Shown: positions 22,028 to 34,479, numbered from the stretch's first letter. The stretch: DNA of 64,000 nucleotides from Leptobrachium leishanense (GCA_009667805.1 CM019067.1:160041049-160105048); one strand, 5' to 3'. The notes: generated from the letters alone by a model not told the origin. Translations and numbers: made by a program.

Positions 22028-22465
22028 GGGGCAATATACCCATGTGTGGGCACTGCTGGGTATGTGATGCTGGGCAATGCTGGGTATGTGACACTGGGCT
22101 CTGCTGGGTATGTGACGCTGGGCTCTGCTGTGCATGTGACGCTGGGCACTGCTGGGTATGTGACACTGGGCTCTGCTGGGCATGTGACGCTGGGCACTGC
22201 TGGGTATATGATGCTGGGTATGTGACGCTGGGCACTGCTGGGCATGTGAAGCTGGGCACTGCTGGATGTGTCATGCTGGGCACTGCTGGATATGTCATGC
22301 TGGGCACTGCGGGGCATGTGAAGCTGGGCACTGCTGGATGTGTCATGCTGGGCACTGCTGGGTATGTGACGCTTTGCTCTGCTGGGCATGTGAAGCTGGG
22401 CTCTGCTGGGTGTGTGACACTGGGCATGTGATGCTGGGCACTGCTGGGTATGTGACGCTGGGCTC
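22028..22465. repeat. 24-bp minisatellite
   Basis: Roughly 17 units of a 24-bp repeat around GCTGGGCACTGCTGGGTATG follow directly after the first array. The period is a multiple of three, so both strands stay open without being coding. Confidence 0.9.
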
Positions 22466-22666
22466 AGTTATATACACCTCACATTACTGTATCACAGAGC
22501 TCCACAGCAAGAAAATTCGAATGTACGGTGTGTATGAGTGTTTGAATTTTATTGCTGTGGCGCACTGTGATACGCTCATACACGCTGCGTGTTTTTTTTT
22601 GGGGGGGGCAGCATTTCATCCTTCGCTCCAGGCAGCACAATGTCTTGGGCCGGCCCTGATATATAT

Positions 22667-23834
22667 ATATATATATATACACACAAACATAGATTAGCAA
22701 ACACTTTCATGCACAAATACACAAACATTAGCGTATGCAAGCAAATGGTCACACATGTTCACAAACAGGCACTCATATGCTCAAACACAAACAGGCAGAT
22801 TCTTGATCAGACACATATTCATAGGCAGACATACACAAATATGTGCTTATGCATACACACAGAAATATGTTTATAGAAGTATTTTCATTCACACAAAGAC
22901 AATCCTGTAAACCACTGAAACCAGCAGAAACACATCAGATATACAGTCACACAAGCAAACAGAAGAAAAAAGAAACACTCAAGAAAACCAAGTAACAGCA
23001 ACAAAGATTACCATACAACAAAGAGGCAGTAAATTAGCTTGAATAATCAACATAAACATTAAAAGTAGTTTCTACTATTTTGCTTTTGTACTTTTAACAT
23101 TTTTAAGACACATAACACTGCATGTATGGTTATAAGGTACGGAGGTGTTTTTTTTCTGTCAGTTGCCATTACATTGCCTGACAAGGAAACATTCTCAGTG
23201 ATAGTGCAATGCTTCTTTAAAAAGCTTATCCGTATGTTTTGCAGCAGTTATTTTTTTCTTCCATAAATTGAAGTTTAACCAGAAGTCAGGACAAAAGATG
23301 TCCACAGTTGGCTGAACTTGACTTTATCCTCTTTGCAAGGTACACTGAGGCTCACCAGGAATAGCAGACGTTTGTCTATCAGATCATGGTTACTGCCAGC
23401 TGAGTGTCAGTGAAAAGAATGGAAAGGAGTCAGCCCAAGGCCATAAATGTCTTGGAAGCCAAGAATTTATGGTAAAATGTGTACAGAAGCTATCATTCAA
23501 TGTATGAAGCCCCAGACTTCGTCTTTGCCCAAAGCTGGGACTGCCTCTGATTTAGCAATTTGATGCCTACCTACTTGGCATGGCCCTAAAGGAATCCAGT
23601 TTTTGTTAATACTATAAAACTATTTAGACGCTTTTCTTCTCGAAATCTGGGGCTTCAGACCTAAAAGTCTTCACCTATGACATCACACAAATGCAGTGAC
23701 GGCTGCTGACATATTAAGTTGGTGGGGCACCAGACTGGAATGAATGGTTTTAATCATGAATATAAATAGAGAATAAACCTTATAGACATATTCCTAATAA
23801 TGAGGCAAATAAAATGGCCATAAATTCAGTGATT
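22667..23834. other. No gene recognised; CA/ACAAA-rich start, then unique DNA
   Basis: 22680-22990 is enriched in ACACAAACA-type words, perhaps old minisatellite. The rest is unique sequence with no coding or RNA signature. Confidence 0.4.
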
Positions 23835-24871
23835 ACAAGTGTAGCGCTCACTCCCGGAGGAGCCGCTGAAATTGAACCTCGGGTCAGTCTACCCGCACTA
23901 GGGAATAAATATACTCCAGCACCATTGTGGATTTTATAAATTATATAGTTTACTAGAATAAATGGCATATAATGAATAACATGGTGCTCGCATATATATT
24001 TACAGTACTTTGTAATGCGGGAAACGCGCAGCGGAAAAGAAATACAAGGCTTCGTAATTCGAGAAACGCGCAGCGGAAAAGAAAAGGAAAAATATATCTT
24101 TAACCCCCTTTCTTGAGGTTGGGGAGTGAGTCCCGCACAGGTTATGTCCCAGAATGTAAGTGTGTGTGTGTGTTATGGTACCCGGGTACAATATTCAACT
24201 GGCCAGTGAATTGCTTATGAGGTATCTTCGACTAGTCAAGTTGGGGCCCTGTGGGTTTTTGAAACAAACAGCAGCGTGCTTTTCTATTTTCACAATGGCC
24301 TGCAAGGCCTCTCACCCATCCGCCAGATACTTAGTGCTCCGCTTGACCCAGGACGTCTCTCCGCTCGATCTTGGCTGGGATTCTCTGGGCTACCGGATCC
24401 GCTGTCTTGCCTTTCTGTAGCTGCTCCAAGATGTCCAGCTCACCGCCTGCTCTCCCTGTCTGATCGATCTGCGGTGCTCCTAACCCGGGGTCTTCCAGCT
24501 GGAACCAGCTTCTTGTCCTCAGACCTCACAGCTTGGTATAGACAGATCTCTGCAGGGTCACTGTCCCGATCCCCCAGCACCAGCGAGGTAGCCCCTGCGC
24601 CCTGGCCTGTTCACGATCCATAACAGCTCTGCCTGCTTCCTTCTCCTTTCAGCTCCCAGCTCACTCTGCCAGCTCTCTCCACGAGGCTCAGGATGTCAGT
24701 GTCTGTGTCCCACCCACTTCCTGTGTCTGCCCCCAAAACATGCCGGGAAATGTAGTCCCAATGTTTTCTGTGTTTGTCCAGCATAATCTTAGCATGGTCT
24801 CTGTCTCCCTCTGGTGGCCATTGCAAGTAAATGCAGCAGAACAGTCTTTTTAAACACAGCGCTACACAAAT
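23835..24871. mobile_element. LTR-like element of unknown class, about 1.0 kb
   Basis: GTAGCGCTCAC at 23841 and ACAGCGCTAC ending at 24865 are inverted termini (preceded by T and followed by A, so a TG...CA reading is also possible). The flanks ACAAGT and ACAAAT match at 5 of 6. A 27-bp stretch containing GAAACGCGCAGCGGAAAAGA is repeated near 24009 and 24062. The right half is GC-rich, with TCTCCCTCTGGTGGCC near the end. No protein is encoded. A solo LTR or a DNA element are both possible. Confidence 0.45.
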
Positions 24872-25059
24872 TTAATCCAGAAATTAGCCACAAGATGTAT
24901 AAATAACACATTATTCAGTATAAAAAAATGTAAAAGTGAAAGAAGTAATTTTATTACTATTTGCTAAAAATACCTGAACACTAATCCTACCCATTTTATT
25001 CTGAGTAAGCATTTTATTCTGAGTATGATAGGAAAAAAAAATCCTGTTTCCTATTGCTA

Positions 25060-25335
25060 TTTAGCACATTAAGGCAAATGTGACTTGCATTTTCTTTCAT
25101 TAAGAGATTAAGGCAGGCACCCAGCGTGTTAAGCAGATAAAATCTACATTCAAGCCTCAGATGAGCTTGCTTTGGTCAGGCTAATTTGATGCCCATCAAA
25201 GCTCAATTAGCAAGCAGCAGGGGGCTTCATAACACCTGCTGTCAGTCTGTAATTGCCAAAACTTCCCATAGAGCCCTATAAGATTTTTGGATGCAGGTTA
25301 AAGACAAATAATCACGTTATCTTTCTTTTTCTTTT
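25060..25335. other. Candidate conserved non-coding element
   Basis: A block of unique sequence with several homeodomain-type cores (GCTAATTTGATG, CTCAATTAGCAAG, CTGTAATTGCC) in a balanced-composition context stands out from the surrounding repeats. This is style recognition only. Confidence 0.3.
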
Positions 25336-25444
25336 ACTCTGCCTAGCAACAGTTGAGGAGAAACTGAAACTGCTTAATGAGCCATAACACATTTTATCAA
25401 TCAGGCACATGTTAAATGACACAAAAAACAAAAGAAAAAATAAT

Positions 25445-26362
25445 ATACAGGGTTATTCAAAGAGATCCGAATTGCTGGCGAAAGGTAACTGAACACTGAA
25501 ATTTAGCGCACGGTTACCTTTCCTGGCCATTCGGCTATTCAGAGAGCAGGCAGTTCGCCAAATGTTGGCGAATTGCCTGCACATATGGTGCCTCTTCGTT
25601 GCCTGTTTGAGGGCAGTGAAATCCCCCATAGAGAAGCATTGATTCGTCTATTCTGAGAACACAAACCAGCAGTGAAAAGTTGCCGAATTTCCCTGCTGTT
25701 CGGTGGTTTCATTCGACAGGTTTTAATCAGGAGAATCCCATAGGCTTCAATGTTAAAAATATTCCCATTTTAATGCAATATCTAATAAACCATTTATTAT
25801 AATATTCTGCAGTAAAAAGTCTATTTATTTTTAGCTTTTTTTCTGATCTTTTAAGCATTTTTCGGGATTTGTTTGCAAAATATATTTTCCGTTTTTCTTT
25901 TTTAATCGTTTTTTCTTTTTTCTGTAACAGCCCTTTTTATTATCATTCATTGGACCTTATATGAAAATTTCAGACATTTTCGTTCTGTAGTTTCTTTGCA
26001 AACAGTGTTTCACTTTTCAAACATTCAAGCGTACTGTTTTTTTTTCCACTCCATTCGTCTGCGGTGTCTGCTTTTTCTGGCGGCTGCTCTGCCCTGTGAT
26101 CGGCGGCTTCTCAGGTTTCTCTGGCGTGTTCGGCTGGGTTAATCCAGATGTTTTTGCGGGTCTCGGTGTGCCTTTGCCGGTTTTTGCGGTGAGTGTTCGT
26201 CGGTTTGCGGCGGCTTTTCCCTGCACTACGACGGCCCTGTGGTGCTTTCTGAATACACCGCAGGGTCACCGAAATGGGATCGCCAAATCACAACAAATTG
26301 AAGAGAACGAAAAGTCACCGAATGTGGGGTGACTTTTTGATTCTCTTTGAATAACCCTGATA
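25445..26362 (+). mobile_element. Family F element, copy 3
   Basis: The element is 25448-26359, from CAGGGTTATTCAAAGAG to CTCTTTGAATAACCCTG, with ATA at 25445-25447 and 26360-26362 as a 3-bp target duplication. Palindromes around GGTAACTGAACACTG...CACGGTTACC and GCAGTTCGCCAAATGTTGGCG lie near the left end. The right end carries a TCACCGAATGTGGGGTGA stem. There is no coding capacity. Confidence 0.9.
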
Positions 26363-27429
26363 GTTTAAATTTACTTTTTTATTGCAAAAAAAAAATTAAA
26401 AAATGGTCGAGCGCTGCCCCATCTGACCTTATGGACGAGCCACCACTGCACAAACGTGACTCAGGTTTAAATATTCTAATTTCTCTATTTGAGTGATGAA
26501 ATTGAATATGAATGCGATTTAGTTACAGTACAGTGGTGGGACATGTTACACCTGTGAAATTAATTACAAAAATGCAATTTGAAATGAATTTGTAAAAGGC
26601 ACATTGCTCTGCTCATGAGTATAAGTTGTCACAAATAACTTTTTCTGCATTAGCCCATAAGTAAAAATGTTACCACACATTTGGTATTTAAGAAGAACTA
26701 ATGATCAAATTATAGGACCTAGATAAGTGATAACATGGATAAATATAAGTAGGAAAATACGAAAAAAAAACGAAACGGTATCAAACAAATTGATATAATT
26801 GAGTTGTGGTACTCATGCTTAGATAATGTGACTCGGGTGATGCTGGCTATCATTGTATACCACTACTTTCCAATCTATGCATATGCGAATGGCATCTTTA
26901 GTACAAGTTCATTGTTATCCATTGATAAATGTGGTCTTTTGTAACATGTATTTTTGATTGACTAACTATCAAGTCTGAAATATCCCTGTCTCTCATACTG
27001 TTCCACTGCTGGTTCCCTACCTGCATGTATGCTTAAGAACTATCAGATTCGCTGCACTACTTTATTTCTTTGGGGGAATCCATACTGTGGAATTTTTATT
27101 TATCCGTTTATCACTTGTGTTTGTCTGGGTATCATGATCATGATTACGTTTGATATAATTTTAACTAAACTATATTAAAAGTTATGTTTTATTCTCAATT
27201 GTTCAGGTAGATTCAGTGGTTCATCTGATGATTCAGGTGAACTTGTATGTTCATTACGTCTTAGGGTTAACTCCTTATTCTCCTGTGAAAATCATTATTA
27301 CAATTTATTATTTATGTGTTAAGTACTCAATAACTGCGTTGCACATTACTGCCGTTGTGCAGTAATTGTTCCATCTTCAAAACTGGTAGAATGCCTCCCC
27401 CACCGTAACCTGTTTCTGGATCTACCCCT
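26363..27429. other. No gene recognised
   Basis: AT-rich unique DNA. No repeat, RNA or protein motif that I can name. Confidence 0.4.
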
Positions 27430-27885
27430 GGGTCCACGTAGTGATATGCAGGGAGAGACTGGGGGGACTTTTGCCCCCAGTCTTTCCCTGCTCCCTCCTG
27501 ATGGAGGAGGCGGCCGGAGCCACGGTCGGAGCCGTGGGACAGGAGGGGAGTATCTAATTTAATTTTTTTCGATTTTTAGCCTGGTGTTAACGGATTCCGC
27601 TTCTGCAGAATTCGTTAACACCAAGTCCTGGCTGTGGTTAACTTTCCACTAACCACAGCCAGACGTTAATCAGCGTTAGGTCTTTGTAGTCCAGCGCTGA
27701 TTAACACTTTGCGCTCCCCATGTTAAGTATATGGAGCACAAAGTACAGTAACCTCGAGCTGAAAAGCGCAAGGGACCAAACGCAAACGGGTTACTTAACC
27801 TGTTTGCGTTTGGTTTGTAATATGCGGTGAACACCGCAGCAAACATTAATGCTCACACAAGTGAGCATTTAACGTTTGCGATAAG
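27430..27885. repeat. Palindrome-rich repeat family P2, copy 2
   Basis: A run of consecutive stems: GCAGGGAGAGACTGGGGG...CCCCCAGTCTTTCCCTGC (about 27449-27491), GTGTTAACGGATTC...GAATTCGTTAACAC, CTGGCTGTGGTTA...TAACCACAGCCAG, GTTAATCAGCG...CGCTGATTAAC, and AAACGCAAACGGGTTA...TAACCTGTTTGCGTTT. The order matches copy 1 (1200-1921). It has the same string-of-palindromes plan as the TTAA elements but a different sequence. It lies next to TTAA copy B. Confidence 0.6.
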
Positions 27886-27942
27886 ATCATAATTTTTCCC
27901 ACTAGTTGGTGGTAAATCATTTCCCATGGCTTCAAATCGTGT

Positions 27943-29169
27943 TTAACAACTTCACTGCAGAGGACGCGCTCAGCGCGTCCACCCGCAGTATCGTTCCTTG
28001 CGGAGGACGCGCTGAGCGCGTCCTCCCTTTGGGGCCAGCGTTCGGCCGGGTTCCGGCCGATCGCTGGCCCCCCAGTGCGGGTTGACATCCTCGATGTCAG
28101 CCCAGCACCCGGAACCACCGCCGGAGTAATTAGGTGTCATCGCGGGGACACGATGACACCTAATTCAGGCGCCCCCCCCCGCATGTGCGGAGTAGGCGCC
28201 TGAAAGGGAGGGGGGGAGGTCTTTCAGACCTCTCTCCCTCCCGATCGGCGGCGTGCAGGGGGTTAACCCAGGCACCGTTTGGAAGGGCACAGCCTGCCCT
28301 TCCAAATGGTACCTGGCATTAACCCCATGGGGGCCGGATCACGAATCGGCACCGAATAGCGCCGGTTCGTGATCCTTTCCCGGAGCTGGCCGACATCTTG
28401 GATGTTGGCCAAGCTTCCGGGAATGCCCCCTGAGGACTGGCGTCATCGTGCATAGCACGATGACGCCAGTCTTGGAGTTAACCCCTAACTGCCACCAATG
28501 GTGGAGATAGGGGGTTCCAATGAACCCCCTATCTCCCGATCCGTGGCAGTTAGGAGTTAATGTTTGGTATTGTTGGATCAGCCAGAGCATGGCCGTTCCA
28601 ACAATACCAAACATGTGTATGAAAAAAGTTTTCTTTTAAAAAATAAAATAAAAACTAAAAATAAAAAATATTTAAAAAAAAATTATAAAAAAAAAAAAAC
28701 AAAAAAACTTTTTTTCTTTTTTTGGTTCGTTAATGCAGCAATATTGTTCCCATTTCAATTATAATGTGAACAATAATGCTGCACTAATGATTTTTGTATG
28801 TGGTGCGTTTGTTAAAAATCGCGTAACGAGACCCCATCCCTAATTTTTTTAACAAGCGCACGCCATACAAAATATAACCGCAATTGCTCGCATGTTAAAA
28901 TGTGAAAAAAAAAACACTTTACACGTTGTAAATTATTGAAAATTCATATTTTATTGCATTTTTTGTTATAATATACAGACAGGTCATGATGTATACATAT
29001 AATAATGACATATTATGAATCTGCCGAGTCTGACGGAAAGAACGATATATAATATGTCTGGGTCATATACTAAAATAAGCCTTCAAAACACGTTTAAACA
29101 TGATGAGCAAAATCGGTAAAAATGACCTCAGCACAGAGGCGGGAAATGCCTCAGCAGCGAAAGGGTTAA
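27943..29169 (-). mobile_element. TTAA-flanked element, copy B, inverted relative to A
   Basis: TTAA at 27943-27946 and 29166-29169 bound 1219 bp that align, in reverse, with copy A along its whole length. The chain of palindromes is collinear, for example 28337-28354 with 28359-28376, a stem pair in 28435-28472, and a nested pair in 28478-28559. The right end CCTCAGCAGCGAAAGGG is the reverse of copy A's left end. Reading frames such as the one resembling copy A's 160-residue frame follow the shared palindromes and do not encode a transposase. Confidence 0.88.
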
Positions 29170-29333
29170 ACATGAGCAAAAGCAGTAAAAATTATCTCAG
29201 CACATAGAGGTTTATCTCAGCACTCAGCATTGAAATGGTTATAAACTTTTTTTCTCATTTGTTTTTCATTGTTTCCTGTCCCCAGGGCACTACCCGGACC
29301 CCCATACACCTTTTATGACCAATATCTTGCATA

Positions 29334-30954
29334 TACAGTTGTGTTCAAAATTATTCAACCCCCACTGAAATTGAGTGTTTTGCCCAGTTTGACATTGATT
29401 TTGATCATTCAGTCATATTGCTTACAATTAAATCAAAGAGGCACGTGTAGGTCAGACAAATATAACATAACATTTATAATGAAATAACCACAAATGTCTT
29501 TTCTGTGCTCACATCATTATCAGTTTTATTCAACCCCCAAGTGACATTCAATCTTAGTACTTCGTACAACATTCTTTTACAGTTATAACAGCTTTTAAAT
29601 GTAAAGCATAGCTTGACACAAGTGTCTTGCAGCGATCTACGGGTATCTTCGCCCATTCGTCATGGGCAAAAGCCTCCAGTTCAGTCACATTCTTAGGCTT
29701 GCGCACTGCAACTGCTTTCTTTAAGTCCCACCAGAGGTTCTCAATCGGATTTAAGTCAGGTGACTGCGATGGCCACTCCAAAATGTTCCAGCCTTTAATC
29801 TGCAACCATGCTCTAGTGGACTTGGAGGTATGCTTGGGATCATTGTCCTGTTGAAAGGTCCAAAGTCTCCCAAGCCTCAGGTTTGTGACGGACTGCATCA
29901 CATTGTCATCCAATATCTCCTGGTACTGAAGAGAATTCATGGTACCTTGCACACGCTGAAGCTTCCCTATACCTGCAGAAGCAAAACAGCCCCAAAGCAT
30001 GATTGACCCCCGCCATGCTTCACAGTAGGCAAGGTGTTCTTTTCTTCATAGGCCTTGTTCTTCCTCCTCCAAACATAGCGTTGATCCATGGGCCCAAACA
30101 GTTCTAATTTTGTTTCATCAGTCCACAGAACACTATCCCAAAACTTCTGTGGTTTGTCCACATGACTTTTGGCATACAGCAGTCGACTCTTCTTATTCTT
30201 TGGAGACAGCAAGGGCGTGCGCCTGGGAGTTCTGGCATGGAGGCCTTCATTACGCAGTGTGCGCCGTATTGTCTGAGCTGAAACTTCAGTACCCACATCT
30301 GACAAATCTTTTCTCAGTTCCCTCAGCAGTCACACGGGGACTTTTCTCCACTCTACGCTTCAGGTAGCACACAGCAGTCGAAGTCAGCATCTTCTTTCTG
30401 CCACGACCAGGTAGCGTTTCAACAGTGCCCTTTGCCTTGAATTTGCGAATGATGCTTCCTATGGTCTCTCTTGGTATGTTTAACATCTTTGCAATCTTGT
30501 TATAGCCATTGCCCTTCCTGTGAAGAGTAATCACCTCTTCTCTTGTCTTCCTGGACCATTCTCTTGACTTCACCATGTTTGTAACCACACCAGTAAATGT
30601 CTAGAAGGAGCTGAGTATCACAGTCATTTTAAAGCTGCCTAATTGGTGCTTATTATGCTTTATTGCTGCTCCGTGACATCCACAGGTGTTTTCAATACCT
30701 GATTGAAAACACTTGAATGAACCTCTGTTCTTCAGAGTGGTAGTCTTTAAGGGGTTGAATAATTGTGTCAATGAAGAATTCACAAAAGAAACATTTACTA
30801 CTGTATTACAACACCAATTGATGTCATTTTAGTTGCATATGGTTCTTTAAAACGTCCTTGTAGGATTTCATTCTGAATACAATTACAAATGTACACTAAA
30901 TTCCGTAAAACCCTTTACAGCATTGGGGGTTGAATAATTTTGAACACAACTGTA
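29334..30954 (-). mobile_element. Tc1-like transposon, copy 1, full length 1617 bp
   Basis: The element is 29336-30952 with inverted ends CAGTTGTGTTCAAAATTATT and their complement, and TA on both sides (29334-29335, 30953-30954). Length, TA target and a single DDE transposase gene fit the Tc1 branch of Tc1/mariner. The ends are near identical over 29 bp. It lies within family H. The gene inside is broken. Confidence 0.95.
29554..30588 (-). pseudogene. Tc1-like transposase, frameshifted
   Basis: Transposase of the Tc1 family: binds the element ends and cuts and pastes the DNA in the nucleus. From a start at 30588 the first segment has the N-terminal helix-turn-helix (KTREEVITLHRKGNGYNKIA) and a GRGRKK hinge. 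A frameshift near 30310 leads to the second HTH and WTDETKLELF with the first catalytic aspartate. A second frameshift near 30000 leads to QDNDPKHTSKS with the second aspartate and SPDLNPIENLW with the catalytic glutamate, ending at CTKY (29554). All catalytic residues survive, but the two frameshifts prevent a full product. Confidence 0.93.
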
Positions 30955-31105
30955 TGCCCTCTGGAGGGGACCTTAGTTTTTTAACTTTTGAGCCCCATTG
31001 ACTTGCATTGCTTTCTAATCGTGTTCGCGTTCAATCTTTTTCTGATGTTCGAGTTCGAATGCAAACCGAACACGGGGGTGTTCGGCCCATCACTAATCAT
31101 CATAT

Positions 31106-32938
31106 GGAACGTGGTAAAAAATGTGTACACCCATTAGTGATTAGGAAGATAACCAGTTATGTACCTGTAAAATAGCAGCCAGAGGTGTACAGTTTATTTT
31201 ATTCCTATGTCATTTTTGTCCCATTTCTGTCTTGCTTTCTCTATGATGTAAATGTTAAAAGGGCTTGTTTTTTTATTCTTCAAAAGGTTCATTATAAAGA
31301 TTTTTATTTCTAAAAAAAAATCAGATATGCAAAACATATTATGGTCATGTTTATGAAGGGAAGAGGTCATCTTATTATGTAAGACATGGCTAATTAGAGC
31401 ATGCAAAGACCTAAACATGTGCAAATCGACAAGAAATTCATAAAAATAAAACATTATTTTCCCCAGCAGAAAAAATTATCTCCATAACCTAAATTATAAG
31501 AAATGTAAGTATATATTTTAAAGCAAATATATTGGTAAAAGAAAAGCTCTCTCAAATTGAATATGAAATATTGAATCACTGTGCAAAATGCTGAAATCTA
31601 AATTTAATAAATTCCCTTATTATAATCAAAGTATTGCTGTAAAATTAATTAGGCGTGTAGCTAGATCCATGGATACACAGAAACTGACAGCATATAACAT
31701 GACTTATTCAGTCTGCTCATTAATATAATCTCACTCGGAACATTGCCATAAATGCACCCCATGTAATTTTAAATTCTGTTATAAAATTTAAAGCTAATCA
31801 TATCATCTTTGAAACAGGGTCCTGTATTTATTATTAAATTACTGAATCGTTTTTGACACCCTCTGATTTCATGTTGACAACTCTGTCAGTCCTTTGGTCA
31901 CAATTATAGCATTTGACTGGCACATTTAGACAGACTCTTTTAACATTATGATCATGGAAAATGATTAAACATTTTAGCCTCTATAAGGAGGAGTCTGACC
32001 ACAAGTTACAAATGAGGACATTTATCTTAATTGCTGGATATTATATAACCCATGGAAAAAAAGGCAAAGCTTTAAATATACATATTTATGAAGTTCCTTG
32101 TAAAACGTTGGCACTGCAGAATAATGGAATAGTTCTTCAGGTTTTCGTTATGGTTTTTTTAGGGTTGTTTGGCTTTCACAAAAAAATACAGATATGAAGA
32201 GATCTACAGCTTTATCTTACAGGAAACATAGGGTCCTTTCCCAATGGAGTCATTAATAGTGAGTTGGTAATGCAACAATTAAGTGCGTGCCATTAAACAT
32301 TAGAGGGCCGCAATTATATCTCTATTCCAACTGAGCTGCTATATTAGCTTGAGTCATTATAGTTGGGAGCTGCAAACAGATATTGGCAGTGCCACCACTC
32401 AATGCGGTGGCTCCCTTCAAAGAAGCATTTTCTGAGTGATCTCTCTACGAGCTTCAGTGAATGGGGACACATAAGAACACTAGGAACTATTTTCTCCCAG
32501 TGTTCTTCTGCATACAGTGAGAAGAGACGGCAGGTCATGCTGCCTCTTGCTCTGTGGGACCACCATCTGGGTCACAAGAAAATTGTGCAACACGGTTGTG
32601 ATAGTGTCTCAAGCTGTTAATACTATGTCTACACCTGTAGACATTAACATCTCAAATAGAATATGGTCCCAAGTATATTTTAGTCCCCAGTGCTTGGGAT
32701 TCAAAGGCTTTACCAGGATTATGTTGAAGGAGAGATGCCTACCTTGTTCGAATTATGACACCTCCAAGGAAAAGAGCCAACAAGTAAAAAATATAAGGTA
32801 TCTGGAGAAGAAAAGTTCTATATCTTAGTATCAATCAGTCCATATTGATTTAGACATAGGTAAGTCTACTTTGCCTCTCCAAAGAAATTATATTATTTAT
32901 GTCTGTCATAGGAAGAATATACTTATTTTTGTAAGTGG
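31106..32938. other. No gene recognised; candidate conserved block near 31620-31960
   Basis: Long unique AT-rich DNA. Within 31620-31960 several TAATTA and CATTAATA cores lie in non-repetitive sequence, in the style of vertebrate conserved non-coding elements. No coding frame of note. Confidence 0.3.
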
Positions 32939-33417
32939 ATAACCCCTTCACTACCAAGTAATTTTACAAAAAACCGTTGTAAGAAAATATTGTTTTTTGA
33001 AACATAATTTTTTATAAATTGTACAGTAATATCTATTACTGTAATAACATATTTCGCCAGTAGATGGCGTCATCAACTGCCAGTGCCAAATTGTGTTACA
33101 GAGGCTTTAACAGTTGATCTATTTTCTTTTATTTTTCTTGCATCGGTTGCTGCCAGCTACTGAAAACCCGACATTTCAGAGCTTTCAGCTGCCGATTTTA
33201 CAGTTTTAGCTCTTTGGGCATTATGCCCACATGGCTACAATTTTGGGGGCACCTACTGCAGCACAACAGCTAATTGAATTTGTTTTGCAGCAAACAAATT
33301 TTGCTTGCTTTAGGACTACAGATCAGCATATCGAGATATCTCGAGGGCACCAGATCGGGGCACCAGATGGTGCCTTTGAAGCCCGAGATATCGCGATACC
33401 GGTAGTGAAGGGGTTAA
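32939..33417. mobile_element. TTAA-type MITE with CCCCTTCACTACC termini
   Basis: ACCCCTTCACTACC at 32942 and GGTAGTGAAGGGGT near 33401-33414 are perfect inverted ends. TTAA follows on the right (33414-33417) and a mutated ATAA precedes on the left. The interior differs from copies A-D and includes CGATATCTCGAGGGCACC...GCCCGAGATATCG pairing near 33330-33394. It has no coding content. Confidence 0.7.
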
Positions 33418-34479
33418 TTGAATTATGAAGGATTAGTCTGCATCTTTTGTTCTAAACATTGATATATCAGCTTGGAGACACATTGGAGACACTTCTGTTT
33501 CTATTTACAGTACAGTCCATGGGGCTTTTGTGCCAAGTTATTTTACTGCAGCCCAACATAGCATTTATCAGGGAGACATCTGGAGAATTCAAAAATCTGT
33601 GTAGCTACAATCTTTAGCTATCTATTCACAAAAAATGAAGCAGTCATATATGCCATGAATGAAAAATCATGTAAGGCTTACTATAACCCACATGGGAGGA
33701 GAGAAAGAATGCTAAATGCATTGGGCTTCACAACTCAGAGTAGCACATCAGCAGTCACATCTTGGAGATAATTCATTAAGGTGGATTTTGAGCTCAAATA
33801 TCAATAAGTGGAGACTACATGTTGACGCTGGCTTCTGTTTTCCTGTCAAGAATAGTAGCGCTTTATAGTTACATAAAGAGTTTTAATAAAATAAAATCAC
33901 ATCTCCAAAATACCTTATTTTCAGTTTCCATTCAATTACACAATCTGCTCAGTCTTCAGTGGTATCAGTATATCGTGAGGGGCTGGCTGAAATTGCATTC
34001 TTGAAATTGTTTTCTTTGGGAATGCAGTATGTCTCCATAGACCTCTGTATTATGGACAATGCAGTGCATCTCTCAGGAAGCTTATCATCTGTCTGTTTGA
34101 TATGTGCAAAATGTATAAGGATCATAATATCATGCTTTTTTAATTAATTATGAACATTTCTATCTTATGATTTAATATAGTTTGTCTACTTTTGTCTCAC
34201 AACTCCTTCGAACCCAAAAAAAAAGTAATTAAACTACTGGTTTAATAATAACTAGGTGGAAAGCCTGCTATTGTTGTTGTCGCCAGCTCAGAATTCATGT
34301 CCACATATTTGCTTTTCAATGTTCTATCCAAGAGTATCTCTCTATATAAATGCGTTTGTAACACATCCGTCGCCGTCTCATCTACAACAGGAAAGCCAAC
34401 TGAGCAGCTCTGATGGGTGCGCGCACAGCTGACAGTGCATTACAGAGGCATTTATATATTAGAGCAGGTTCCTCTTTCC
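33418..34479. other. No gene recognised
   Basis: AT-rich unique DNA; no motif or repeat that I can name. Confidence 0.35.

Larger units (their letters stand above)
21030..22666 (+). mobile_element. hAT family G element with two internal minisatellites
   Basis: The element is 21038-22658. It starts CAGGGCGGGCCGGCCCG and ends GGGCCGGCCCTG. The flanks ATATACAT (21030-21037) and ATATATAT (22659-22666) match at 7 of 8, consistent with an 8-bp hAT duplication in AT-repeat DNA. A long imperfect inverted repeat (about 21181-21251 with 21279-21352) precedes two minisatellites (21405-22020 and 22028-22465). The last 170 bp hold the family's subterminal unit and a G run. No transposase is present. Confidence 0.8.
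29265..31105 (-). repeat. Repeat family H, split by Tc1 copy 1
   Basis: 29265-29335 and 30953-31105 together give the reverse complement of the repeat beginning GATGAGCCGAACACCCC at 62636. They share GGGCACTACC(C/T)GGACCCCC, GCATATATGCCCTC and the CGAACACGGGGGTGTTCGGC end. The intact copies at 62750-62780 show the uninterrupted CATATATG site into which the Tc1 element inserted. Confidence 0.8.

Noticed and set aside
21478..22427. Open frames of 303, 268 and 225 residues on the minus strand
   Set aside because: They run through 28-bp and 24-bp tandem repeats and exist in several frames at once; the repeated unit simply lacks stops. No start context or non-repeat domain is present.
24276..24623. 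115-residue GC-rich frame considered as a host exon
   Set aside because: No splice-site-bounded domain was recognised and it lies between the inverted ends of an LTR-like element.
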